The position numbers and the translations under genes were made by a program. Shown in pieces: positions 53,433-64,000 of a DNA stretch of 64,000 nucleotides. A model generated the notes under the pieces. That model was not told where the DNA came from, searched no databases, and worked only from the letters and a program-made list of their open reading frames with translations. Source of the DNA: Leptodontidium sp. MPI-SDFR-AT-0119 (Eukaryota > Ascomycota > Leotiomycetes > Helotiales > Leptodontidiaceae); the NCBI GenBank assembly GCA_020726505.1, contig JAHLEZ010000007.1, positions 2,108,001 through 2,172,000 of the forward strand, read 5' to 3'. Position 1 is the stretch's first letter, and each line of letters opens with the position of its first letter.

Positions 53433-55635
53433 CGTTGCCAACCGCTTATGAAAAGTGTGACCTTGCCTCAAATTTTCTTATCTTGTTACAATGGACTAAC
53501 AGTGGCTTGGTGCGCAAAAATGTCGCTTAAAGTGCGCTAAGCGAAACAAATAATCCTGGTCCACCTCCTTTTTCATCACAGATTGAGCGACTATAGGGAT
53601 TCCTGTAATGATTTCCAAGCTTTTTCCTATCTTGCAAATGCCTCGAGGCAGGGGCTTTCGGTTACACTCAGTTAGCTTCGTCATTGCCTGTTTCGATTGT
53701 TGCAGGCTGCAACCTCCCTCACCCACCCACCTTATGCAGGGAATCCCCGCCTTTTTTTTTTTCCTCGCGTAAAGACTAGCTACCCATTCTGCCCTTTTGC
53801 ACTTCTAATGTAGCCAAACATTGTTGGCTACACACCATGCGATCGAGATTGTCAACTTACAATTCTGAGATAAAAGTATTGCACGTGGAAGAATTTCGCT
53901 CATCCAACCAATCGGATTGCATACGTCTTCAAAGACAGAATCGCAACTAGACCTTCTTCGTCAACACTAACATCGAGCAGATGACTGTTCCTTGCTGCAG
54001 ATATGTGCTATCCAGATTCAAAGCGGCGTTGCGGTAGAGGCTTAAATTCTGTGCTTCTGTGTATCGATTATTTGTGAATTTGATGTGGCAAGGCTGGTTC
54101 TTCAGGAAGTTAATCTCTACCCCTCACCACCATCTCCGCCATCCTTGCGAGTACCTCTGTTTGAGACTTCAACCAACACACACATGATCACGATCATGCC
54201 ACATCCAGCGGTTTTTAAGCCACACAGCTCCGTACCTGCAGCGAGGATTTTTAAGACTGTTACTTTACTTGGCGTGAGTGTACCCATTTTGAACCTTTAG
54301 GCTTCGAGCTTCGACCATGATCACCCAAGGAGAAAGGTGGCTTGGGCTTGAAACAAGAGTTGTCTTCTTTCCAGAAATAATTTCTCACTCCGTACCTATT
54401 TTAGGAATTCTTATTATGTTTTGAGAGGAGAGAAGAGTGTATTTCTGTTGTTTGTTTGTGCCGAGTCCCAGGTTTGGCAGGGAACCGGCGAGATGCGATG
54501 CGTTGTGATATCGGTCCGTGTCAACAGGTCATACCGTGCTGCTTTTAATGTTAGGTTTAAGCAGTGTTCTATCAAGAGTCCTTGAAATTTCCAAAGCACC
54601 TTTTTGGTATTTGTTGACTTCTAGTTGGAGTACGTCATGAACGAGCACTCGGTCCTAAGTCAAATTAAAGAGAGCCTGAGCATAGTTCGTGGGAGCGGGA
54701 GTGGGATTCATTGGCGGGAACAGTTGTGCTCTGTTTCTCCTCGATCTTCCAACTTCATTCGTTCACTCAATCACAGTCTTAAGAAGTTGCAGCTAGCTAA
54801 ATCCTTAGCATAACTTCTGCGTGAAATACATTACTTGTTTATTCTGTTCTGCCTCGTAGTCTCGACCGATGACCGTCGATTCTCAAACATTAATCAACAA
54901 GGTGTTTCAATTACGTGGATGACATAGGCAATGCATGGTCTTGACCAGTATCCCTCAAACGCTTGACCGATGTTGATCAGGAAAGGAGGAAATGACTTTG
55001 GCCGCTTCCTGAAAACCAGAGCGAGAGAGGAAACCTAGCTAACTAGAATGAAACAATCCATTAGTATATGAATGACCACCTGACTGAGCCCCTGCTCTAT
55101 GTTGGAAACTCGACAACCTGTTGTCTCAAGTTCATCTGCCACTTGGAAGTGAGATGATGTTGCCAAGTTTGCATTCCATAAGGACGATGGTAAAATCTCA
55201 TCCCACCACATGCAATCTACCTACTCCTATTTTAAAAGGTAACGAAGGAACGTATGTTAAGTGTGAAGATGAAAATAGGGTAAATTATGGAAGGCAAGTC
55301 CAGGCTTCGACAAGGGTTCCTTGGCCGAACCTGTTCTGTTAATGGGAAGTCGGGCATTAAAAGACTATCTAGTAGACAGACAGCGGATGAATAGTGAGTG
55401 TAGATATTTTTATGGGTGTTTGGAAGAAGCAAGTTAGGTGCTTGGATTGGTTGGCCTTCCTCTACCTCGGAACTCAACCCTTGATGAGATACACGAAACA
55501 CACCCTTCTCATTCGACAAGATATATTCCAGCGAAGGATATAGTAGCGGCAATACAAGGTTCTCCATTCAAACTAACATTAAAGTAATTAATATCAGCAA
55601 TGGATATCGATCAAAACCACATTTACTTAGTGTCG
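53433..55635. other. no recognisable gene
   Basis: Ordinary-composition sequence right of the tRNA. Frames of 60-111 codons occur on both strands (for example 54085-54300 plus, 55232-55567 minus) without recognisable domains. Nothing supportable. Confidence 0.4.
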
Positions 55636-56555
55636 CTACTTCGAACCCTCGGCAGCAGCCAAAATTCTCACCAAACTGTCCTCCAACTTCTCCTCAGGTA
55701 ACCCCAATTTCTTATTCCACAACTCCCTGGTCTTAGAATAATTATTCAACCCCCAATTCCCATAGATCGCAGCAGCTATAGCATTCACATGAGCTTGCCT
55801 TCCTTCACCTCGCCCAATTGCCTCCAGCGCCTGTCTCCCAAGTTCCGCCGCACTCCCGGCCCCGACCTCCAAATCCTGCTCAAGCAGCTTATTGAAGCCA
55901 GCTAGGACCTGGCCTTGAGTTACTGTGAAGGAATTCACATAGACGTATTCATTCTTCGTAGACTCGAGATTTCTAGGCTAGAGATCCGCTGCAATAGCAA
56001 GGCCCATCTGCGCGAGGTTCGTGGCTTCGTACTCATATCTTCCTCCGTCGAAAATGGTAGCTTTGCGTTCAGGCAGGTTCCATCCCATCAAGCCTGGATA
56101 TTGGAAAGTCCAGTCAAAGATGGAGCCTACGACGATTGCAGTCCACGAAAGCCCAGTGCCTTGCTTCGTCTGCAGGTACTTGATGATATCTTGTTTGGCT
56201 TCAACGCAGGAACGAAATCGGCTGCTCTAGGATCTGCAGTGTCGATCCCGTACTCGGACGGTATGAAGCGCTTGACGCCTGCACCGATTGCTGCGTCAAT
56301 GATGGATATTTGCTGCTGGACGGAGGCTGTCGCGATTGCGGATACGATAGCATCTTGACCTTTGAATGCCTGGAGGAGAGATTCACTAGAATAGTCTGTC
56401 TTGAATACCGTGACATTTGATGGGAATGTGGTGTTCGACGATTATCGTGTAGCCACTGAGACTTTGAACCCGCCGGTAAGGAGAGCCGATATGGCTGCTC
56501 GCCCAATGTCGCCGGATGCGCCTAGGATAATAACATTTTTAATAGGAGAAGACAT
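55636..56555 (-). pseudogene. NmrA-like / isoflavone-reductase-family protein, recently broken
   Basis: Starts at ATG 56555: SSPIKNVIILGASGDIGRAA carries the Rossmann glycine motif (G-A-S-G-D-I-G). Later blocks are VFKTDYSSESLLQAFKGQDA, VKRFIPSEYG and ATIFDGGRYEYEATNLAQMG, with a C-terminal part up to TAA at 55636. This is the NAD(P)-binding fold of NmrA-like and isoflavone-reductase-like proteins. It is disrupted by TAA after VSVATR (about 56444), a one-base deletion near 56190-56200 (ALKP / QDIIKYLQTKQ in different frames) and TAG after AIAADL (about 55980). The remaining sequence is otherwise well preserved, so decay is recent. A sequencing error could explain one break, not all three. Confidence 0.8.
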
Positions 56556-57586
56556 GGCGGTTATCAAGGTTAAAAGATTCAGTCAATTGAGAAACGAGTT
56601 GCTTTCAAGTTTGGGAGATGAGAAGAATTCGGATTACCGAAATCGAGAGATGCAGAGCGTTTTATACGCCAGTAAAATTTTAGGTTGTTTAGAAAGTAAT
56701 CATTTCCATTGCTATTACGACATTCCGTAAACTTTGTGGGCTACGTGGATTTGCTGACACATGTTGAATCGTTGATGTGGCCTTTCCGTCCCCTGTATAC
56801 TCGGCATCTTGGTGTTTAGTGATCGCATTCATAAGCATCCTTTACGCCCAGACTAATGGCAACCAGGTGACTTGTTCTTTATAGATCTATTTTAAAGACA
56901 AACCAAAAGTTCCGGTAAATGAGATATGCGTGTATTAATTTTATAGTAAGAACAAGTAGTCGAAACGTATAATAGATGCCTTACGCTAGAAAAAGGTGCC
57001 AGAAGTGCTTCTGGCAGTTAAGGGGATCCTCAAACAGGTACAAAACAATTCCACCTATGCGACAAGTACTGCAGTTTCCGGGCTCGTGATAGCTCTTTTC
57101 CGCGGCACATTGAACCCCATAATGGCATCGAGTCTAGAAATAACTGATTCGTCGAGAATTCTAGAATATCCAAAGGGATCTGCGATACTGCTTAATTTGG
57201 TTTCTTAACCCAGGTAGATTGAATAGCAAAGTCGACCGTCATGGCAGGAGCGTAGGCATGTCTCTGATACAGCTGAGTGGGAAGTTACCAGACCAACTGC
57301 AAGATATTTGGGTTTGGTTGAGGACCAGGAGGTTGTGATGTGATGCAGGGCACGGACATTGACGCCCCCACGATCCGTTCTCGCCGGACAATCGCCAGCG
57401 TAAACAAACAACTTCGTACTGCCCTACCTTCGTATGCTTCTATACTAATCGATACTGAAATATGCACATCTTCTCACAAACAAACATGTGAGGCGGGATA
57501 GATCAGATCAATTTACAAAGAGTCGTGGCCTCCGTGATTTCCATCACCGGCCCGGCCCATCCCAGCCCTGCCCTAAATATGATCCC
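56556..57586. other. no recognisable gene
   Basis: A region around 56990-57210 is open on both strands; the minus-strand reading contains VISRLDAIMGFNVPRKRAIT, which looks partly coding-like but is unknown to me. A decayed exon is possible. Confidence 0.3.
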
Positions 57587-58267
57587 TCATTTTGAGTCGT
57601 GATCTAATTCTCCAGTCAGAGCCGCTGGATCAAAAACCAGTCGTTTTCGAATTACCAACGTCGTTAAGATTTGCTCGTCCTCATACATCCTTTCGTCGTC
57701 GCCTTGTGCGTTTCTACACTGCCTCCCGCACGCAGTCTGGTTCCCCCTATGAGCTGAGATTCCCCGTGGGCAGATGTAAACCCTTATCGTCTGCCAAGTC
57801 GGGTGATACTCCACTTGTTCATCCGTCGCCAGGGTTTCCGTATCAAGATGGATCCCCTCTCTCACATCGCCTGAGTACCTGATCTTTATCGCTTCGAGGT
57901 ACCCTCTTCTCTTGAGCCAGTTCTCCAGTCGTGGAATCTGGAAGTACTTGGCCTCCTCCAAAAGAGCGAGGTATAAAGAGTAGTCGTGGCCCTTTGCGCT
58001 ATCGTAGAAGATGGGAAGCACGCCACGGCGAAGATAGCGCAGGACGTGTTCGAAGAGCTCAGGATCGGCGTCGATGAATAATGAGCCATCGGCTTGTTCA
58101 TTGTCCCGGCGTCCTGATAGCAGGGCGGCAAAAAATCCACTCTCGTGCGTCAGAGTCTCTGCCACCGTGACGAACCGTCGTTCCCCAACTTGGAGGGTGA
58201 TCTGTCTGCTGTTTGAAGGTGGTGGAGGGGCAGACGTGCTTTGGCCAGAAGTTTCGGGGTCGTCCAT
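57587..58267 (-). CDS. BTB/POZ (potassium-channel-tetramerisation-type) domain protein
   Basis: 226 aa, ATG at 58267. After a Pro/Ser-rich N-terminus, residues about 23-120 read ITLQVGERRFVTVAETLTHE, SGFFAALLSGR, DGSLFIDADPELFEHVLRYL, RRGVLPIFYD and YLALLEEAKYFQIPRLENWL. This is the KCTD/T1-like BTB fold used for oligomerisation and, in many proteins, as a cullin-3 adaptor. The C-terminal 100 residues have no domain I know. No break is visible and no intron is needed. It diverges from the helicase gene to its right across about 400 bp. Substrate or partner unknown. Confidence 0.82.
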   Translation of the reverse strand: MDDPETSGQSTSAPPPPSNSRQITLQVGERRFVTVAETLTHESGFFAALLSGRRDNEQADGSLFIDADPELFEHVLRYLRRGVLPIFYDSAKGHDYSLYLALLEEAKYFQIPRLENWLKRRGYLEAIKIRYSGDVREGIHLDTETLATDEQVEYHPTWQTIRVYICPRGISAHRGNQTACGRQCRNAQGDDERMYEDEQILTTLVIRKRLVFDPAALTGELDHDSK

Positions 58268-58666
58268 TACTGTGTTAATCTGTGCGTTGCGCTGGCAGAG
58301 ATCTCTTCACCAACTCGAACTAGACAACAATCATTTAGCAAATGTCTGTCTAATTCAGCGGAAAGATTATCACCTTTATCACCAGAGCAGCCGATGGGAA
58401 TTTGGATCGGTAGGCTTCCGTCCCATCTGAAAGCGGGGAAGAGCGCTTATCCTATCCAACGAGCGCAAGCCTCGTGTTCGCCGTGTTGGCATTCTCCCGA
58501 ACTGCCTTGTGATATTTCGGATTCTGAGCATCACGATGACAGTTCTTTACCGTTAAAGAATAATTCACAAAGATGTCTCTCGTTCTTAACCTCTAGTTAC
58601 CAGCAACTTGCTTGCTCTGCTCGTTTGCTTGCAATCTTTAGTCAGTTATCTAACACACCTTCCAGA
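58268..58666. promoter_or_regulatory. divergent intergenic region between BTB and ZNFX1-like genes
   Basis: The 399 bp between the two divergent start codons must hold both promoters and 5' leaders. I see no clear TATA box. Pyrimidine-rich stretches lie near the helicase start, as is common in fungal promoters. Call rests on position only. Confidence 0.5.
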
Positions 58667-61600
58667 ATGCCGTGAGTACTCGATACTCTACCCTTTCTAT
58701 GGAGAACAACCACTGACCTTCAAGGCACAACAGACCAGGGCTCTGCTTCGACTTCAAACGCGGCCGTTGCCGCCGCGGCATCCACTGTCGATTCAGCCAT
58801 GACATATTAACGAGCTCCGCAAGCTCATCAAGCACCACGAATCAACAGCCTCGCGAGGAGACTGAAGTCGAAGCAGTCTGCCGAAGATGGACATACATGA
58901 TTCCCAGACCCAACACGAGTTCCTCACGTTTCGAAGCTGCTGTAGATACAAAAACGTTCTTTCAGATAGGCTGGAATCTCATTGAGAGCGAGGATGCGGG
59001 AATACGCCAACACGTTATCACAAAACTCGGTGCAGAGACGGGACTTGCGATCATTAAGAGCCTAACAGATATTATGGATGCCAGCCAAAAGGATGAAACC
59101 ACCGTCTCGATATTCAGAGATAGGATTCTTCCTCTCTACAGAATTATCTCTTACCCCGATGTGCTATCGTCCCTCATTCTGGAAACTCCTGTTCATACCA
59201 TCTACACCTTTCTCTTCGGTCCCGGTGGTCGGCGTGGTCTCCATGTGTTCCGCGCTACAGCAACTGCCCTTAGTGTAATGATTTTGGGACATCCTCCAAG
59301 CAATGAGGAAGTCTCTACTATTGCTATATCATCAAGTCTCGCGGTTCTAGACCAGCTAATCGAGATCAACCAGAGTGCCCAAGTCATTGAAGGCTTCACT
59401 GCCGTTGTGGAGACAATCTCTGCCTGCATTTCAGAGGATTTTATGGTACCCAGCGCACAACAAAGCCTTACTCGAATCAGACGCCGTCTCAACATCGGCT
59501 CTTCGTTACCTCTCGCACCAACCCAATCAACTCCACAAAACCTCCTATCTGCAGCCTTCGAGTTGAGTCAAGACTTACCTGGAAATCTCTCCAACAACGG
59601 CGCTCGGCACGATAACGACCATGCGAGTATCGCCGACATCCAGATCCTCCCTACTGCGCAAGAGATCGCTTCTCCACGACAAGAATACCTCCCTTTACTC
59701 GACTCAACACAACACCACCTGTCAGGTCTTGCCGGACTCCTGGACAGACAATTCCGGCTCCTCCGCGAGGATACAGTGGGACAACTACGAGATGCAGTGC
59801 GTGAAGAGGTTACGAGACTAGAACATCCCAATCGTAATGTACCGACAACACACCACGGTCAACAAGGTGTTCGGAAGATCATCTATCACAACGTCCGCTT
59901 CTCCCGTATGTGTGTCGATCGAAGAAAAGGTCTGCAAGTCGTAGCAGAATTCGACCAACCTCCCCAAATCAACAACAAGTCCATGAAGCAGCGAGAGGAC
60001 TGGTGGAAAGGGAGCAAGCTTTTGCAAGTCGATTCGTTAGTCTGCTTCGTCTCTTCAAATGGCAAGGTCATCTTCCTCTCCGTCTGCGATGCAACATTGC
60101 CATTCCACGGAAGAAGGGACTCCGATTCAGATGATAAGAGAAAGTTAGATGATATTCCCAGCCTTTTCAGACAAGCGAATCGTGCGTCTGTGCTACTGGG
60201 CTTGGCTGAATATAAAACGGCAGATGTCATTTGGATCAGTACTCACACTGCACCTTCCAAAACTCGACAATCAATCGTTGAGTTCCCGGGGGTGCTCCTA
60301 CCTTCTTTTCAACCAACTCTGCAAGCGTTGCAAGAAATGAGCCGGAAGCTGAGCCTTCCATTTGCGGAGATCGTAGCACCAGAATTGCAGACTTCTGCTG
60401 CCGCCATAAAACCTCCAGCATACGCGACCAAAAGAGGATTCAGCTTCAACCTCGACGTTTTGGCCGGCGTACCGCTGACTCTCAGACCCGGGCAATCATT
60501 TGACTTCGCCAAGCTGGCTGGAGGGTCCACGCTTGACGAAGCCCAACAATTCGCCGTCATTGAAGCTCTCAGTACAGGACTAGCTCTCATTCAAGGCCCA
60601 CCAGGCACAGGAAAAAGCTATACCGGTGTGGCAATCATTAAGGCTTTGCTCCACAACCGGAAGACAGCCGACCTAGGCCCCATCATCTGTGTATGCTATA
60701 CGAATCATGCTCTCGATCAGTTGTTAGAGCATTTAGTGAAGGACGGCGTGACGCAAGTCATCCGTCTAGGCTCACGATCGAAATCCGATTTGCTTCAAAA
60801 TCTCACTCTCCATCATGTAAGGGAAGGAGTCGTGCCCACGAAGACGGAAAAACATGACAAGTGGGAACACAATCGGGACATTGGGGAAACACTGCGAGAA
60901 ATTGAAGATCTATTGTCTGGATTGAATAATCCAAATTCTTGGACAAATATCCAAGCCCATCTTATGAGGACCCATAATCCGCACTTCGAGGAATTGTTCG
61001 GGAAGGGGGTAGATGAGGAGGGGTTTCAGGAAGTGAAGGGAAGGAAGTTTAGGGTTGTAGAGAGTTGGCTTAGGGGTGCGCCGAAGAAACTGGTTTCGAA
61101 CCGTCCCGTTGCTCAGCTCTTGACCGTCTCCCTGAGAAAGATGTCGATGTCAGAGCGTGGCGTTCTTTACAGGTATTGGATTGAGCAAAGGAGCGCGCAA
61201 CTCACTAATGATCTCATTCATGCCCTGGATTCCTACCACGGTTCCAAATCCGCGCTAGATAGATGTCACATGGAACTGGATCTTCGATGTCTCCGAGAAT
61301 CTCGCATCATCGGCGTGACGACGTCGGGGCTGGCAAGGAACATCGAGTTGCTCCAGCGCGTGGGAGCAAAGGTCATGCTTTGCGAAGAAGCTGGAGAAGT
61401 TCTCGAGGCACACACCCTCACTGCACTCCTGCCTGGAGTTGAGCATGCAATCTTAATTGGTGATCATGAACAACTCCGCCCCCAAATAAACAACTACGAG
61501 CTACAACATGACAATCCCCGAGGCAAGAGATATTCCCTCGATATCTCGCTGTTTGAGCGTCTCGTCAGGCCGCAGATGGGGAATCTCCCGTTACCATTAA

Positions 61601-64000
61601 GTACGTTGAAGATTCAGCGTCGAATGCACCCTTCCATCTCAGAGCTAGTCAGAGTCCCGCTCTATCCGGACTTGCAAGATCATCCCTCAGTGTTTGAATA
61701 TCCGAAAGTTGATGGAATGCGAGATCGCTTATATTGGCTTGACCATCAAGAGAAAGAAGACCCGCGACTTGCCCAAGCTGTCTCCTTGTCTAGAACTAAT
61801 ACTTTCGAAGTGGATATGATCACTGCTCTTGTGTCACATCTTGTACGGCAAGGAACGTATGGGAGTGAGGATATTGCAGTTATTACTCCATATTTGGGTC
61901 AACTGCAGAAAATCAAGAAGCGACTTGCGAGTTCCTTCGAGATTGTTGTTGGGGACCGAGATCAAGAAGATTTGGAAGCTCAGGGACTTCAAGATGACCC
62001 GGAAACTTCTATAGACGGCCAAGTCCAAGTTCAGAAAACGACATTGCTCAATGCTTTAAGGATTGCTACAGTCGACAATTTTCAAGGAGAAGAAGCTCAA
62101 GTTATTATTGTCTCTTTAGTTCGGAGCAATGATGAGCGAAAGTGTGGATTCTTGAAGACTTCCAATCGCATCAATGTGCTGCTGAGTCGTGCTCGACATG
62201 GGATGTACATCATCGGCAACTCTCATACCTCGAGGCCTGTTCCTATGTGGGCTGAAGTACTCTCCATTATGGAACGCTCAAACAATATCGGACCAAGCCT
62301 CGCACTATGCTGTCCTCGACATAAAGAAACACCCATTGAAGTCTCAGTGCCGGACGATTTCGCTATGTTCGCCCCCGAAGGCGGTTGTGCTAGGAGATGC
62401 TCGTCGAGACTACTCTGTGGGCATTCCTGTCCTAATATGTGCCATTCTACATCTTTGCACAATGCAGTTCGTTGCCTTGAACGCTGCCAAAGAACAAAGA
62501 AAGGTTGCGAGCATGAGTGTCCGAGACCTTGCGGAGATGTATGCGAGCCAAAATGCCAAGTCGTGTTACTCGACATCCCTTTACCATGCGGACACATTGC
62601 CAGGCAGCTTAAATGTCATGAAGCACAGATACCAGAGGCAGTTCGCTGTCAGGTCCAAATGGAACAAGTCATGGGGCATTGCAAACATAGAATCCGAGTC
62701 CGATGTCACGAACTGCCTTTGGATGTTGATTATCCCTGTTCAGCAACCTGTGGAGCGCCGCTGGCTTGTGGACACAACTGCACGCATGCTTGCACAGATT
62801 GCAATACCAGGATTGACGGTGTGATTGTTGAGAAGATACATGGAGTTTGCAATACCCGGTGTGGAAGACCATACACGACCTGCAGTCATAGCTGCAAAGC
62901 CCCATGCCATGGCGAAAAGCCCTGTCCTCTTTGCACGGAACCCTGCGAAGTCAGCTGCAACCATTCGAAATGCAGCAAGCTATGTCAGGAGCCTTGCGCG
63001 CCATGTGCTCAGGATTGTTCTTGGTCTTGTCCACATCGCGGACGGTGCCCGTTACCATGTGCAGTGCCTTGTGACCTGCTACCATGCTCAGAGCGCTGTG
63101 CAAAGATGTTAGCTTGTGGGCATCGATGTCCGTCCATATGTGGGGAAGTCTGTCCAGGTACTGCATATTGCCAGATTTGTGCGCACCCAGCAATCAAGGG
63201 AATGGTCGTCGACTTTATTTTGTCATCCACTTTCGAGGAGGTCGATCTTGATGAGGATCCTTGCATCGTGCCATCTTGTGGGCACATCCTCACCCTAGAG
63301 AGCATGGATGGACACATGAGCATGTCAGATTTTTATACTACGAATAGCGAAGGGTCAATCGTAGACCTGAAGAATAGCGCTGAACCATTCTCTGCCTCTA
63401 GGATGAAAAGCTGCCCAACTTGCCGCGGCCCATTACGAAACATCAACCGCTATAGCCGTATCGTTCGTCGAGCATTAATCGACGAGGCAACAAAGAAATT
63501 CATCGTCTGGGCTAACAGGGGATTCATCCCTCTAGTGACCAAAATGCAATCAATTGAAGCAGAGCTCCGTGAGACTGGAGGCAGCCAAAACGCTTCCGAT
63601 AAGGCATCGCCAGAAACTCCTCTGTCAGGACCTCTTCAATTCAAGGGGAGTCGTGACGACCAAATCTCCCAGATCGGAACCCTTACGCGAAAAGAGAACC
63701 GATATAAAACCGTCATCGGGCTTCGACGAGAGATCAAGAAGTTTTTACAACAGGTCAATGAGCAGGAACAACCATTTGGCCGCATTTATGACCTTGTTCA
63801 AGACGCCCGCAGACACCGTGGAATAGATATTGATTTACACTCTAAAGTCGATATTCTTCAGGTGCGCAACCGGCTTTTAACTACTGTACTGCTCATTCGA
63901 TGCGATTACATAATCCTCCTGACTTTCCTCAATGATCGGAAAGGCGAGAGCAGCGCAGGTTCTTCCGGAATCCAGGTCGATCTCAGCATCAACAGAAAGG
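58667..64000 (+). CDS. CCCH zinc finger + SF1 (UPF1-like) helicase + NFX1-type zinc fingers, ZNFX1/Hrr1-like; incomplete at window end
   Basis: Exon 1 is five bases (ATGCC, 58667-58671), intron 58672-58733 (GTGAGT...CACTGAC...CAG), then one frame open to 64000, at least 1,757 aa. Splicing yields MPPGLCFDFKRGRCRRG followed by a CCCH finger (C-x7-C-x5-C-x3-H). The helicase core has Walker A GPPGTGKS near residue 623, motif II CEEAGEVLEA near 885, GDHEQLRP, and FQGEEAQVIIVSLVRSN then NVLLSRARHGMYIIGN around 1115-1150. Cysteine-rich NFX1-type fingers follow (62.38-63.18 kb), then a C3HC4-like CPTCRGPL. In known relatives (nematode ZNFX-1, fission yeast Hrr1) the protein works with RNA-dependent RNA polymerase in RNAi and silencing. 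Role here is inferred from family. No frameshift seen. Confidence 0.9.

Overview
The window reads as filamentous ascomycete (Pezizomycotina) genomic DNA. The evidence is short introns with GT donors, CTAAC-type branch sites and AG acceptors; a HET-NACHT-WD40 incompatibility gene; a fungal rhodopsin-type membrane protein; pogo, hAT and Tc1-like DNA transposons; and long, extremely AT-rich blocks full of TAA/TAG stops that look like repeat-induced point mutation (RIP). No base composition was computed; these statements are by eye.

Layout. 1-4.7 kb is accessory DNA with a small inverted-repeat element and a broken rhodopsin-domain gene. 4.7-16.3 kb is an AT-rich decayed block holding a RIP-damaged pogo transposon (5611-15029). 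That transposon was split by a young, apparently intact Ty1/Copia retrotransposon (6524-14110) with indistinguishable 275-bp LTRs and a 5-bp target duplication. 16.3-24.4 kb is a gene-poor graveyard of fragments: an adenylate-kinase-like piece, a kinase-like piece, and a C2H2 zinc-finger gene split by a hAT-type MITE. 24.8-29.3 kb carries an intact HET-NACHT-WD40 NLR-type gene. 30.1-32.6 kb has a second decayed C2H2 gene and a Tc1/IS630-like transposase pseudogene interrupted by a TA-flanked MITE. 32.6-53.2 kb is about 20 kb of RIP-like sequence made mainly of a dead Copia element (34071-42798), a dead Gypsy element on the minus strand (43016-50582) and a second Gypsy fragment, with a few short unmutated islands. 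A tRNA-Arg gene sits at the block edge. 53.4-64 kb returns to ordinary sequence with an NmrA-like pseudogene, a BTB gene and, diverging from it, a large CCCH + SF1 helicase + NFX1-zinc-finger gene (ZNFX1/Hrr1-like) that runs off the right end.

The most unusual object is the young Copia element. First, it is studded from LTR to LTR with the palindrome CGTACG: I count about 53 exact copies in 7,587 bp, where about 2 would be expected by chance. The copies fall in all three codon frames, in the LTRs, in the leader, in the 3' untranslated part and in introns, so the constraint looks nucleic-acid-level, not protein-level. Second, between pol and the 3' LTR it carries an antisense gene with three well-formed introns that encodes a cysteine-rich protein resembling a fungal domain of unknown function. 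The dead Copia element also shows a long antisense open frame in the same relative place. I regard this palindrome-studded element with a spliced antisense passenger gene as the best candidate for an undescribed system here.

Functional relations: transposons and host silencing dominate. The RIP-like block, the tRNA at its edge and the ZNFX1/Hrr1-like helicase (a family linked to RNAi in fission yeast and nematodes) are suggestive neighbours, but nothing in the sequence proves that they act together.
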